Shown: positions 8,265 to 16,909, numbered from the stretch's first letter. The stretch is 62,217 bases of DNA from CAYMCO01 sp964388955 (GCA_964388955.1 CAYMCO010000035.1:1-62217); one strand, 5' to 3'. The notes: generated from the sequence alone by a model not told the origin. Translations and numbers: made by a program.

Positions 8265-9149
8265 CTAGTGGGCGGTGTAGCGCGTCGCGGCGAAAAGCTC
8301 CGCCAGTGCGACGGTGGCGGCGCGTTCGCCGGCGTGGATCAACTCGTCGATGCGGGTGTATCCGGAAAGCATGCTGACACCGGCAGGGATAGCGGGGCGG
8401 ATGAGCAGGTCCGGCGGATACTGCTGCAGACGCGCCTCCACCGCCTTGGACATCAGCAGGGTGACGGACTCTTCCACCGTGGCGAGGGTGCGCGCCAGGC
8501 CGTCGGGAAGCCAGCCGGTGTTGGCGTACTTCTCGGAGAAGTCGGAGAAATCTCCTTCTGGGTTCGGCTCCACGTCGATGGCGATCACAAACTCCGCCCC
8601 CAGCTTACGGACGGCGTCCACGGGCAGATTGTTCAACAAGCCCCCGTCGACCAATCGACGGGAACCGACTTCCACGGGGGCGAACAGACCGGGGACCGCG
8701 GTGGTGGCGCGCAGAGCGACGTGCAGGGGGCCATCGCACATGACCACTTCCTGGCGGGAGTTCAGGTCCACCGCGACGAGGGCGAGCACACGATCCAGGT
8801 CGGAAAACGTGCGATTCCCGAGGCGGGTCTCGAAGTAATCCTGCAGGCGGTTACCGCGCAGCAGACCCTGATCCGGGAACTTGGCATCCACCAGCCGGAG
8901 CAGTTGGCGTGGCCGGGTGAAATCTCTGGCCTCCTGTTCGAGATGGGCCGCATCCATACCGGCCGCATATCCGGCGGCGATCACGCCCCCCATGCTGGTG
9001 CCAGCCAGAAACTGAACGGGAATCCCCCTCCGTTCCAAGACCTTGATCACGCCGATATGGGCCAGGCCCCGCGCCCCCCCACCGCTTAAGGCCAGCCCGA
9101 TCTTGGGCCAGCGTAGCCCCCCGCGAAGGTAACTGTCCCCGTCCAGCAT
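8265..9149 (-). CDS. Patatin-like phospholipase, RssA/NTE family
   Basis: 294-aa patatin-family serine hydrolase. It shows the oxyanion loop GGGARGLAHIG, the nucleophile elbow GTSMGG and the partner aspartate in VDGGLLNNLPV, so the Ser-Asp dyad is complete. The family hydrolyses acyl esters of phospholipids or lysophospholipids. No signal peptide or membrane segment is seen. A GTG three codons earlier is possible, but ATG at 9149 has the better-placed AGGAGG site. The following gene upstream on the same strand, a winged-helix regulator, ends 23 bases away and may control it or share its mRNA. Confidence 0.85.
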   Translation of the reverse strand: MLDGDSYLRGGLRWPKIGLALSGGGARGLAHIGVIKVLERRGIPVQFLAGTSMGGVIAAGYAAGMDAAHLEQEARDFTRPRQLLRLVDAKFPDQGLLRGNRLQDYFETRLGNRTFSDLDRVLALVAVDLNSRQEVVMCDGPLHVALRATTAVPGLFAPVEVGSRRLVDGGLLNNLPVDAVRKLGAEFVIAIDVEPNPEGDFSDFSEKYANTGWLPDGLARTLATVEESVTLLMSKAVEARLQQYPPDLLIRPAIPAGVSMLSGYTRIDELIHAGERAATVALAELFAATRYTAH

Positions 9150-9172
9150 GCAGTGCACCCTCCTGCCTTGGC

Positions 9173-9913
9173 CTATTCCGCCCGGGTATCCGGCGATCGA
9201 TTGGTTTTCAATTCAATGATTTCGAGGACTTCTTGGGTGAATTCCGCCAGGCGGCGCCGTCCCTCGGCCCCTATCTCGGATAGCGCATCCTGATATCTCG
9301 CGGCTTGGGCAAGCAGCGCGCCGGTCATGCGATCGTTGAGTTCGTCGAACAGGGAGAGGCCCGCGGCCAGGCCCGCTATGGCCCGAAGCCCGGCCTCACC
9401 CGGCATCCCGATGCTCTCCATAATGCCGCGAACGCCGCGCTGTTCGAAGTCCTCCTTCACGGTGTCCAGGCCCAACACGATCGCCGTCACCATCTCTGCC
9501 AGGTAGGCAAGGCGGGAGCGGTGATCGTGAAGGTTCTCGACGAATTCCTCGAAGAGCGGCTCATAATTCCGGGCCTTGTACTCGCGCAGTGTTTTCAGAA
9601 TGCGATCCGTCGTGGATTGCCACTCCTGCAGCGTCCGATCCGATCGGCCCACACCGTGGAGTATCGCGTAGGCATGCGAGGTCGGGATGAAGACCACGGG
9701 TAGGCGGCCGGGGCCGCGCTGGCTCGATGGGCGCTGGTATTCCGCCTCCACAAACCCACGTTCCTCGAGCAGGCGGAGCATTTCGTAGGCGGTAACCTTT
9801 CCGACTTCCAACTGCTCTGCCACGGCGGAATAATGGACCCCCTGATCGGAGGCGTCGTGCAGTTCGATCAGTGTGCTGAGGAATTCCCGCTGTCGGCGCG
9901 TGATCCTGGCCAT
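9173..9913 (-). CDS. Winged-helix transcriptional regulator with unknown C-terminal domain
   Basis: 246 aa. Residues 1-70 form a winged helix (helices around YSAVAEQLEVGKVTAYEMLRLL, then a wing rich in G, R and P) of the type found in Lrp/HrcA-like and MarR-like regulators. The remaining 170 residues are mostly helical, with no motif I recognise, and may sense a ligand or dimerise. ATG at 9913 is chosen because AGGGAG precedes it; the frame runs open far upstream only because of GC bias. An extended -10 (TGcTACAAT) lies 28 bases ahead. The neighbouring patatin-like gene is the most likely target (inference). Confidence 0.75.
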   Translation of the reverse strand: MARITRRQREFLSTLIELHDASDQGVHYSAVAEQLEVGKVTAYEMLRLLEERGFVEAEYQRPSSQRGPGRLPVVFIPTSHAYAILHGVGRSDRTLQEWQSTTDRILKTLREYKARNYEPLFEEFVENLHDHRSRLAYLAEMVTAIVLGLDTVKEDFEQRGVRGIMESIGMPGEAGLRAIAGLAAGLSLFDELNDRMTGALLAQAARYQDALSEIGAEGRRRLAEFTQEVLEIIELKTNRSPDTRAE

Positions 9914-9940
9914 CACTCCCTGTCCGAAAGAAACGAAAAT

Positions 9941-9949
9941 ATTGTAGCA
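9941..9949 (-). promoter_or_regulatory. Extended -10 promoter of the winged-helix regulator
   Basis: TACAAT at 9941-9946 on the minus strand, with TGC upstream. The predicted start lies about 20 bases before the ATG, leaving room for the AGGGAG ribosome site. Confidence 0.5.
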
Positions 9950-10035
9950 GGGCCGGCGAGGGGGGTCAAGCTGGCATCCGCCATCGGTGTGTTCCATTTC
10001 AGGGAACGCGGCTGCTTGAGAGTGAATGCACGGCG

Positions 10036-10162
10036 CGCATCTCGATACACCTCGTGGTTTCACCACTCGGCACTCGAGATGCGCCTCCCCACAATCGGAA
10101 CGTGCCAAGCAGGCCGCATCTCGAGTAGCGGCGAGCGGAGCGAGGCGTGTATCGAGAGGCCT
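10036..10162. repeat. Nested palindromic intergenic repeat (REP-like), copy 1
   Basis: The element is flanked by TCTCGATACACCTCG at about 10040 and its near reverse complement CGAGGCGTGTATCGAGAG at 10143-10160. An inner pair, ACTCGAGATGCGC and GCATCTCGAGT, is nested between them. A related copy at 36929-36998 shares TCTCGATACrCCTCG and CTCGGCACTCGAGATGCGCCTC. Such CTCGATAC...CTCGAG palindromes occur as dispersed intergenic repeats in other GC-rich bacteria. The element fills much of the 344-bp gap between cysE and the regulator. Confidence 0.7.
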
Positions 10163-10229
10163 GGCCTGTGTTGTTGACAGGGTGCGGCAGGGACGAGTCT
10201 GCCGTGTCAGATCGCCCCCCAGGATGGAA

Positions 10230-10251
10230 CGCACCCTCCGCCATGGGTGCG
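10230..10251 (-). terminator. Hairpin downstream of cysE
   Basis: CGCACCC (10230-10236) pairs with GGGTGCG (10245-10251) around an 8-nt loop, directly after the cysE stop on the minus strand. The T content after it is weak. Confidence 0.5.
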
Positions 10252-10257
10252 GCGTAT

Positions 10258-10920
10258 CTATTGGAGATGCGCCTCCACTTCTCCGAGCCGGGCTTCCAGG
10301 GAAGCGACTACCACCCGCAGATCCCGCAGGCTTTCCATGGTCGGGTCGGGCAAGCGATCGTGGCGCAAATCCTCGTGCTGGTCGTCGGCCATGATCTCCC
10401 CATTCTGGCTGCGGATGCGGCCAGGGACTCCCACGACGACCGATCTGGGGGGGACATCCTTGGTTACGACGGAATTGGCGCCAATGCGAGTATGGGCGCC
10501 GATGCGGATCGGCCCCAGGATCTTGGCCCCAGCGCCGACGACCACATGGTCCTCCAATGTGGGATGGCGTTTAACCTTCTCCCAACTCACACCCCCCAAT
10601 GTGACGTTCTGGTAGAGGGTCACATTCTCCCCGATCTCCGAGGTCTCCCCGATTACGGTGCCCATGCCGTGGTCGATGAAGAATCCGGCGGAGATGACCG
10701 CGGCGGGGTGAATCTCGATTCCTGTGAGCCAGCGGCTGAGATGGCTGACTACGCGGCCCAAGAGGCGCAGTCCCCTTCTCCAGAGGAAATGGGCCAGACG
10801 GTGCATCCAAATGGCATGCAGGCCCGGATAGCAGAGCAAGACCTCCGGCGTGCTGCGCGCGGCCGGGTCCCTCTCGAAGACCGCGCGGATATCTTGTCGG
10901 AGTGTGTCAAGGATATTCAC
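10258..10920 (-). CDS. cysE: Serine O-acetyltransferase
   Basis: 220-aa CysE that makes O-acetylserine, the substrate of CysK. The N-terminal helical region (LRQDIRAVFERDPAARS) leads to a left-handed beta-helix with the active-site stretch ending in FFIDHGMGTVIGET, and GVSWEKVKRHP in the extended loop. The C-terminal tail after VVVGVPGRI is longer than usual and has a heptad-like LEARLGEVEAHL end. GTG at 10920 is taken as the start, with GGAGAG 6 bases upstream, in preference to an ATG ten codons earlier. It is 57 bases downstream of cysK and should share its transcript. Confidence 0.93.
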   Translation of the reverse strand: MNILDTLRQDIRAVFERDPAARSTPEVLLCYPGLHAIWMHRLAHFLWRRGLRLLGRVVSHLSRWLTGIEIHPAAVISAGFFIDHGMGTVIGETSEIGENVTLYQNVTLGGVSWEKVKRHPTLEDHVVVGAGAKILGPIRIGAHTRIGANSVVTKDVPPRSVVVGVPGRIRSQNGEIMADDQHEDLRHDRLPDPTMESLRDLRVVVASLEARLGEVEAHLQ

Positions 10921-10977
10921 ATTTCTCTCCAGGTGAACGGGCGCGTGCAACTGCCTCCATGCGCAGCGCTTCCCATC

Positions 10978-11913
10978 CTAGGCCTCCAGTTCGGCATATA
11001 AGGGTGTGCTCAAGTAGCGCTCGCCAAAGGAGGGAATGATCGTCACAATTCGCTTGCCAGCGTTCTCAGGGCGGGAGGCGATTTGAACGGAGGCGTGTAG
11101 GGCTGCTCCAGAGCTGATGCCCACCAGCAAGCCTTCCTCCCGTGGAGCACGCCGGGCCATGGTGTATGCCTCCTCATTCGAGACAGTGAAGACCTCATCG
11201 ATCAAGCTTGTGTCCAGCACTTCGGGGATGAAGCCCGCGCCGATCCCTTGTATCTGATGGGGGCCCGGTTCGCCCCCTGAGAGCACCGGAGAGCCCGCGG
11301 GCTCCACCGCAACCACCATCAAGCCGGGCAGGCGCGGCTTGAGCGCCGTTGCGACTCCGGTGATCGTTCCCCCTGTTCCCACCCCCGCGACGAAGATGTC
11401 CAGGCGCCCGTCCGTATCGCGCCATATCTCCTCCGCCGTGGTGCGTCGATGCACACCGGGATTGGCGGGGTTCTTGAACTGCTGGGGGATGAAATAGCGG
11501 GAGTCGTCCCGCGCCAATTCCTCGGCCTTGTTGATGGCGCCTTTCATCCCCTGATTCCCTGGGGTGAGGATCAACTCCGCACCGAAGGCGAGTAGGAGTT
11601 TGCGGCGCTCGACGCTCATCGTGTCAGGCATGATCAGCAGGCAGTGATAACCTTTGGCCGCCGCCACCATCGACAGTCCGATGCCGGTGTTTCCGCTGGT
11701 TGGCTCCAGGATTATGGTGTCGGGGCCGATAATTCCATCCGCCTCGGCGGCCTCTATCATGCTCAGCGCGATGCGATCCTTTACACTTCCGCCGGGATTC
11801 TGAAACTCGAGTTTGGCGAGCACCTCCGCACGGGCGCCGCCGGTGAGGCGGTTGATCCGCACCAGGGGGGTGTTCCCAATCAGTTCGGTGACATTTGCGG
11901 CAATTCTGGTCAT
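10978..11913 (-). CDS. cysK: Cysteine synthase A (O-acetylserine sulfhydrylase)
   Basis: 311-aa PLP enzyme that makes cysteine from O-acetylserine and sulfide. The PLP lysine is K45 (PGGSVKDRIA). Substrate and phosphate loops EPTSGNTGIG and GVGTGGTITG are intact. The ATG at 11913 has AAGGAGAG 11 bases ahead. It heads a cysK-cysE transcript driven from a near-consensus promoter about 325 bases upstream, across a long structured leader. In the usual cysteine synthase complex the C-terminus of CysE docks into the CysK active site. Whether this CysE tail does so is not certain, as it is atypically long. Confidence 0.95.
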   Translation of the reverse strand: MTRIAANVTELIGNTPLVRINRLTGGARAEVLAKLEFQNPGGSVKDRIALSMIEAAEADGIIGPDTIILEPTSGNTGIGLSMVAAAKGYHCLLIMPDTMSVERRKLLLAFGAELILTPGNQGMKGAINKAEELARDDSRYFIPQQFKNPANPGVHRRTTAEEIWRDTDGRLDIFVAGVGTGGTITGVATALKPRLPGLMVVAVEPAGSPVLSGGEPGPHQIQGIGAGFIPEVLDTSLIDEVFTVSNEEAYTMARRAPREEGLLVGISSGAALHASVQIASRPENAGKRIVTIIPSFGERYLSTPLYAELEA

Positions 11914-11932
11914 CGGAGTTCTCTCCTTCAAA

Positions 11933-12231
11933 GGTATCTGGTCACTTGTTCCATGCGCTCCCACAGAAAGGCCAATAGTTGGCGGCCACACACCTGGGCG
12001 CATGGCTTGGTGGAAATTCGTGGGTCTGCCGGGTCGAGGAGAAGGGCAGGAGCGGTCCGAGTTCCCCGTCCAGGGAGGTACTCCGCAGCGGGGCCCCGTG
12101 GATTCTCAAGAAGCGGGTGAGGCGGGCGCGTGCCAGCCCACGCCCGCTAGAGACACAAGCAAGAAGCGGGGACGCGCATTTGGGGCGAATGTGGATCCGT
12201 AGGCATGGTTCGTCTTTCCATTCCAGATACC
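11933..12231 (-). ncRNA. Structured 5' leader of cysK-cysE, candidate riboswitch or attenuator
   Basis: The transcript from the promoter at 12236-12264 begins near 12229, so about 300 nt precede the ribosome site. GGTATCTGG at 11933-11941 and CCAGATACC at 12223-12231 are perfect 9-bp complements closing the whole leader. Inside are an 8-bp stem (11951-11958 with 11998-12005), a tight hairpin within it (11971-11975 with 11979-11983, loop 3 nt) and a GC-rich stem (12122-12128 with 12141-12147). I found no T-box, SAM or other known motif. No convincing coding sequence lies in this stretch. Confidence 0.55.
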
Positions 12232-12235
12232 GCAA

Positions 12236-12264
12236 AGTGTATTGGATCAGAGGCGGGCTGTCAA
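12236..12264 (-). promoter_or_regulatory. Promoter of cysK-cysE
   Basis: Consensus TTGACA at 12259-12264, a 17-nt spacer, and TACACT at 12236-12241 on the minus strand. Confidence 0.8.
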
Positions 12265-12408
12265 CGGTGTGACCGCTGACGGGCGCTTTTCAGCTTAAGG
12301 GGGAATACCTTTCCATCTCTCGCCTGACGCAGCCGATACGCACGGAGGCCCCGCAGTTCCGGGCGACGAATCGAATCGATGGACTCCCACCCCTTGCCCT
12401 CTCCCCCC

Positions 12409-12529
12409 GTCATTGCGAGGAGCCGGAAGGGCGACGTTTGCCCCGAGAGTATCCGAGGGATCACAATCTCTTAGAGAGCGAATTTTCTTCGATGGAAGAT
12501 TGCCACGGCGCTGCGCGCCTCGCAATGAC
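12409..12529. repeat. GTCATTGCGAGG-type inverted repeat element
   Basis: GTCATTGCGAGG (12409-12420) and CCTCGCAATGAC (12518-12529) are perfect 12-bp inverted termini of a 121-bp element with no gene inside. The interior has secondary matches (GGAAGGGCGAC, TTGCCACGGCG). This end sequence is typical of a dispersed, probably non-autonomous intergenic repeat found in many bacterial genomes. It occupies the middle of the gene-free stretch 12270-12804, in which I see nothing else. Confidence 0.75.
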
Positions 12530-12804
12530 TTTGCGATGAGGCAGGGAGACATGAACACCGAACAGTGACAGATTTCACTATACACATTACACATTGTGTA
12601 TGCCTGGCGTACCGAAGCATATTGCCGACTGCATCGGGGCAGCTCCCGGCCTTCAGCCTCGGGTCCTGCGGGGGAACATGCTGATCCTACACGGGCGACA
12701 AGAGACAGCGCGGTTAGTCTTCGAAGGTAACGGCCGCAACCGGGATGAATGGTTGCACAAGGACTCGCAGCGGAATACGGCCCCGCGCGAAAGGCGGCGA
12801 CATA

Positions 12805-14844
12805 TCAATCCCGGCAGATGGTGAATTCCAGGGATTGCAGCCAGCGGACCAGGGCCGGCTCACGGCCCATGGGGGGCAGAAGGGGCCAGGGGCCCCCGCC
12901 CTCCGGACAGGCGGAGAAGTGCGGGAACAGGGTGCGAAATGCATCGCCGGGCATATCCTCATAGAAGAAGACGTTCGCCCTCCCGGGGGTGGGCCACAGT
13001 TGGTAGTTCAAATAGACATTCCCGTCCGGCATGCGCCCATAGGATAGATTGTACGCCTTCACGCGCAGATATCGAATCTCGTCTACCATCGTCCCGTCCG
13101 GGGCCAAGAGGCGCACCGTGTCCCCGCTGTCGTTGAGACTGATATGTGTCTTGACCCGAAAAAAAACCAGGTAGCCTCCAGGTTTGATGGACAAGGGCGG
13201 TATCGTGAATGGTGACGATCCGGCATCCGGCAGGTCGTCCAGAATCCACCCCACGAGGCGCATCGTCTTCGGCCCCAGGTTGTACAGTTCGATGAACTCA
13301 TCGTTCAGGTTGGAGCGGTGATTTCCGTTCCAGTCATGGTGCGGACGGATGAGCACCTCATTGATCACGATCGTCGAGGGGATCGGCGTGGCGGAGGGGA
13401 TGGGAAACAGGACGGAGTTGGGCGCACGCGGAGTGCCGGCGATCGGCGTCCCTTGCGCGTCGAGGCCGGCGCCGTGGTATCCCGTGTAAGTGCGCCAACT
13501 GTGATTCCCTGTGGCGGGTCTCTGCCGCTCCATGCTTGCGCGGGAGCTGGCATCCCCGGCGGGCCAGCCGTCGCCTTCCACGTTGGCGCTGTCGATCAGC
13601 GATCCGTTCGAATCGCGGAGCCAGAGGCTTTCTCCCGCGTTGTTGAGGCTGCCCGTATAGATCTGATCCGCAGGTATGTCGGATATGGTGGTGTCGTCTG
13701 TGCGCTCCAGCAAGAGGAAAGCGCCTGGAGGGATGGCTCCGACCAGGCTCACGGATATATCCCCGCCGTCGCTCAGCGTCCACCCTTGGATGACAACAGT
13801 CGTCGTCCCGGGATTGTACAACTCGATCCATTCGTCGCTGGCGGACGCCAATGTGCCGGCCCAGCCGATCTCATTTATCAGGATGCTGCCCAGAAAAGGA
13901 GTGGCCGAAAGGGAGGGGGTGGCGCTGGGGGTGATGGTGGGAGTTGGGGAAGGAGTCGCATATGGTGTGCTCGGGAGGGTGGGGGTTGGTGTGCGGTAGA
14001 AGAAGGAGTTCTGACCCAGCGGGGTGCCCGCGATGGGATTACCCGCCGAATCGCGCCCCCGGCCTCGCGCTCCGGTGAAAGTCCCCCAATTCGCCGGCCG
14101 ATCTTCCTCGCCGCGACGTTCCATGCTGGCGCGCGAGCCGGCGTCGCCCGCCGGCCAGGCGCCCCCACCGCGGTTGGCGGTGTCGATTATGCCACCAGCC
14201 GGATCTTTCAATAGAAGCACCTCTCCCGAATTACTCAGGCCGCCGGCGTAGATCTGGTGGGCGGGCAGATCGGATATGGTGGTGTCATCCGTGCGCTCCA
14301 GCAGGTAGAAGCGAAACGGAGGCAAGGTCCCGGACAGCGCAACGTCGATATCTCCCCCGTCGGTCAACCGCCAACCGGTCAAGTCCACCGCGAAGGGCCC
14401 GGGGTTGTAGAGTTCTATCCATTCGTCGTAGGGGGAAGCCAGGGTGCCGGCCCAGGCGATTTCGTTGATCAGCAAGCCTCCCTGCGGGGGGGTGGGTGAA
14501 GGGGAGCTCGTCGGGTTGGGGGTGATGGTGGGGGTGCAGGAGGGGGTTGGTGTCGAGACGAGTGTAGCCATCCCGGTTGTGGCGGAGGGGGAAGGCGTGC
14601 TGGTCTCCGCCGCCGCAAGCGTTTCTGTGGGGGTTATTGTTGGCACGACGGGGGGGAATGTTGTGGAGGTCACCGTGGCCGTCGGCGGAGGGACTTCCGT
14701 CGGTGTGGCCGTGACGGTCGGGGTGGGATGGGTCGCTTGGGCGGCGGGATTGGGCAGCGGGCGGTCCCGCACTCCGAGGGCAAACAGCAGGCCCGCATGC
14801 GCGGCGAGCAGAGCGGGGAAAATCGCAAAGGCAGGCCGGTTCAT
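12805..14844 (-). CDS. Secreted protein with three lamin-tail (LTD) domains
   Basis: 679 aa. Residues 1-25 look like a signal peptide or anchor. Residues 30-125 are a low-complexity Pro/Thr/Ser linker. Three lamin-tail domains follow, starting at about 127 (LLINEIAWAGTLAS), 330 (ILINEIGWAGTLAS) and 498 (IVINEVLIRP), each with a DEWIELYN or DEFIELYN motif. Domains 1 and 2 are close duplicates, including EWIELYNPG and LLERTDDTTISD, and are separated by a second Pro/Thr/Ser linker at about 285-325. LTD domains are extracellular Ig-like modules of unknown substrate, often in surface proteins. A consensus promoter lies 37 bases upstream, and GGAGGGGG precedes the ATG. No enzyme domain is attached. 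Confidence 0.85.
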   Translation of the reverse strand: MNRPAFAIFPALLAAHAGLLFALGVRDRPLPNPAAQATHPTPTVTATPTEVPPPTATVTSTTFPPVVPTITPTETLAAAETSTPSPSATTGMATLVSTPTPSCTPTITPNPTSSPSPTPPQGGLLINEIAWAGTLASPYDEWIELYNPGPFAVDLTGWRLTDGGDIDVALSGTLPPFRFYLLERTDDTTISDLPAHQIYAGGLSNSGEVLLLKDPAGGIIDTANRGGGAWPAGDAGSRASMERRGEEDRPANWGTFTGARGRGRDSAGNPIAGTPLGQNSFFYRTPTPTLPSTPYATPSPTPTITPSATPSLSATPFLGSILINEIGWAGTLASASDEWIELYNPGTTTVVIQGWTLSDGGDISVSLVGAIPPGAFLLLERTDDTTISDIPADQIYTGSLNNAGESLWLRDSNGSLIDSANVEGDGWPAGDASSRASMERQRPATGNHSWRTYTGYHGAGLDAQGTPIAGTPRAPNSVLFPIPSATPIPSTIVINEVLIRPHHDWNGNHRSNLNDEFIELYNLGPKTMRLVGWILDDLPDAGSSPFTIPPLSIKPGGYLVFFRVKTHISLNDSGDTVRLLAPDGTMVDEIRYLRVKAYNLSYGRMPDGNVYLNYQLWPTPGRANVFFYEDMPGDAFRTLFPHFSACPEGGGPWPLLPPMGREPALVRWLQSLEFTICRD

Positions 14845-14880
14845 GTTGGAGTTCCCCCTCCCGACCTTACACTTGCGCTT

Positions 14881-14909
14881 ACTATACGCCCGCTGGGGGA
14901 CGCTGTCAA
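14881..14909 (-). promoter_or_regulatory. Promoter of the lamin-tail protein gene
   Basis: TTGACA at 14904-14909, a 17-nt spacer and TATAGT at 14881-14886 on the minus strand. Together with the cysK promoter it is among the best matches to a housekeeping sigma factor in the window. Confidence 0.8.
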
Positions 14910-14942
14910 AGAGTGAGTTCGGATGGCCTTCAGGAAGGCTGA

Positions 14943-15917
14943 TTACACCAGGTGACAGGCGACGAAGTGGCCGGGCGAGGCCCGCCGATATTCCGGCACC
15001 TTGGCAAAACAGACTTGCTCCGCGAGGGGGCAGCGTGTGTTGAACACACAGCCCTGCGGCGGATTGGCTGGGCTGGGGACCTCGCCTTTCAATATGATGC
15101 GCTCGCGGTGGACCGCGGGATTTGGGACCGGGACGGCCGACAGAAGCGCCTGTGTGTATGGATGCAGCGGATGGCTGTACAGCTCATCCTTGGATGCCTG
15201 TTCCATCAACTTCCCCAGGTACATCACAATCACCCGATCTGAAATGTGACGCACCATGCTCAGATCATGGGCGATGAAGAGGTATGTCAATCCAAACTGC
15301 TCTTGCAGATCCTGCAGCAGGTTCACCACCTGAGCTTGCACGGACACATCGAGCGCCGAGATGGGCTCGTCGCAAACGATGAAGTCCGGGTTCAGGGCCA
15401 GGGCCCTGGCCACACCGACCCGCTGCCGTTGGCCGCCTGAGAACTCATGCGGGTATCGCCGCCCAAAGCGCGGATCCAGCCCCACCAGCTCGAGCAGCTC
15501 CCGGACTTTGGCATTGCGTTCGGAGAGCGACAGCTCGGTGTGGATGACAAGCGGCTCTTCGATGAAGCGGCCCACGCTCATCCTTGGATTCAATGATGCA
15601 TAAGGATCCTGGAATATCATCTGCAGGCGAAGCCGCAGTTGGCGCAGGTCCCGGCCCTTCATGCGATTCAGATGCTGCCCATCGAACACAATTTCGCCCG
15701 CGCTCGCGGGCATGACCTGCATGATCGTGCGCCCCGTTGTGGATTTGCCGCAACCGCTCTCGCCCACCAGGCCCAGGGTCTCGCCGCGGTAGATGTTGAA
15801 GGAAATCCCGTCCACGGCCCGGATGTGGCCGACCGTGCGTTTCACCAGGAAGCCGCGCCGGATCGGGAAATACTTCTTGAGGTTGTGCACCTCGAGCAGG
15901 GCGCCCCCCTCGCTCAC
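14943..15917 (-). CDS. Oligopeptide-type ABC transporter ATP-binding protein (OppF/DppF-like)
   Basis: 324-aa ATPase. It has Walker A GESGCGKST at about residue 55, the signature FSGGQRQRVGVARAL, Walker B FIVCDEP and the switch histidine AHDLS. The C-terminus has the Opp/Dpp oligopeptide extension with a cysteine pair (CVFNTRCPLAEQVC) typical of this subfamily. Last gene of the operon; its start overlaps the preceding ATPase stop by four bases. Confidence 0.93.
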   Translation of the reverse strand: MSEGGALLEVHNLKKYFPIRRGFLVKRTVGHIRAVDGISFNIYRGETLGLVGESGCGKSTTGRTIMQVMPASAGEIVFDGQHLNRMKGRDLRQLRLRLQMIFQDPYASLNPRMSVGRFIEEPLVIHTELSLSERNAKVRELLELVGLDPRFGRRYPHEFSGGQRQRVGVARALALNPDFIVCDEPISALDVSVQAQVVNLLQDLQEQFGLTYLFIAHDLSMVRHISDRVIVMYLGKLMEQASKDELYSHPLHPYTQALLSAVPVPNPAVHRERIILKGEVPSPANPPQGCVFNTRCPLAEQVCFAKVPEYRRASPGHFVACHLV

Positions 15918-16909
15918 GCGCGCCCCTCCCCCTGAGTCTCACGGGCGTCGACCCAACAGGCGATATGGTGGCCTGGCGCTGCGGGCCGCAGGCCCGGGTT
16001 TTCCGCCCAGCAGCGGTCGATGGAAAACGAGCAGCGCGGGGCGAAGGGACAGCGGCGCGCTGCTTGGAGCAGGCTTGGCGGGCGGCCTTCGATATTGGCG
16101 AGCCGTTCGACATCCCGATCCATGGCAGGAAGTGAACCCAGCAGGCCGAGCGTATAGGGGTGCAGGGGGCGAAGGTAGATCTCGTCCACCGCCGCCTCCT
16201 CCACCACATATCCCGCGTACATCACGACCACCCGTTCGGCGAGTTCGGCGATGATCCCGAGATCGTGGGTGATCCAGATCACCGCCATCTTCAACTGCCG
16301 CTGGATGCGCTGAACCAAATCGATGATTTGGGCCTGAATGGTGACGTCGAGGGCCGTCGTCGGCTCGTCGGCGATCAGGATCCTTGGATTGCAGGAGAGC
16401 GCCATGGCGATCATCACCCGCTGGCGCATTCCACCGGAAAACTGGTGCGGATAATCCTCAATGCGTTCTGCGGCGCGCGGGATGCCGACCATATCCAACA
16501 GCTCTACCGCTCGATCGATGACGGCGGACTCTGGGAGCCCCAGATGAACTCGCATGGGCCCGGACATCTGCTTGCGAATGGTCATCACAGGGTTCAAAGA
16601 AGTCATGGGGTCCTGGAAGATCATTCCAATCTGGCCGCCGCGCACCCGCCGCAATTCATCACGGGATAGGGCGAGCAAATCCTGGCCATCAAAAAAGGCT
16701 TTCCCGCCCACGACGCGCCCTGGAGGCTGGGGGATCAAGCCGAGCAGGGAGAGCATGGTGACGCTCTTCCCGCAACCGCTTTCCCCCACCACACCAAGGG
16801 TCTCTCCTTCATCGACATGGAAGGAGACCCCATTCACGGCATGCACGATGCCCTCGGGGGTATCAAAGCGGGTGACCAAGTTCTCCACTCTGAGCAGAGG
16901 TTCAACCAA
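15914..16909 (-). CDS. Oligopeptide-type ABC transporter ATP-binding protein (OppD/DppD-like)
   Basis: 331-aa partner ATPase. Walker A GESGCGKSV, signature FSGGMRQRVMIAMAL, Walker B ILIADEP and the cysteine-containing Opp C-terminal region (CPFAPRCSFSIDRC) are present. The start is TTG at 16909, with GAGGAG 8 bases upstream. The gap to the upstream acyl-hydrolase gene is only 12 bases. It pairs with the following OppF-like protein to power the permeases encoded at 19.9-21.7 kb. Confidence 0.93.
   Translation of the reverse strand: MVEPLLRVENLVTRFDTPEGIVHAVNGVSFHVDEGETLGVVGESGCGKSVTMLSLLGLIPQPPGRVVGGKAFFDGQDLLALSRDELRRVRGGQIGMIFQDPMTSLNPVMTIRKQMSGPMRVHLGLPESAVIDRAVELLDMVGIPRAAERIEDYPHQFSGGMRQRVMIAMALSCNPRILIADEPTTALDVTIQAQIIDLVQRIQRQLKMAVIWITHDLGIIAELAERVVVMYAGYVVEEAAVDEIYLRPLHPYTLGLLGSLPAMDRDVERLANIEGRPPSLLQAARRCPFAPRCSFSIDRCWAENPGLRPAAPGHHIACWVDARETQGEGRA

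Noticed and set aside
12070..12100. T-box-like AGGGAGGTACTCCGC upstream of cysK
   Set aside because: It is on the opposite strand to cysK and lacks the conserved T-box core, so it was not called as a T-box.
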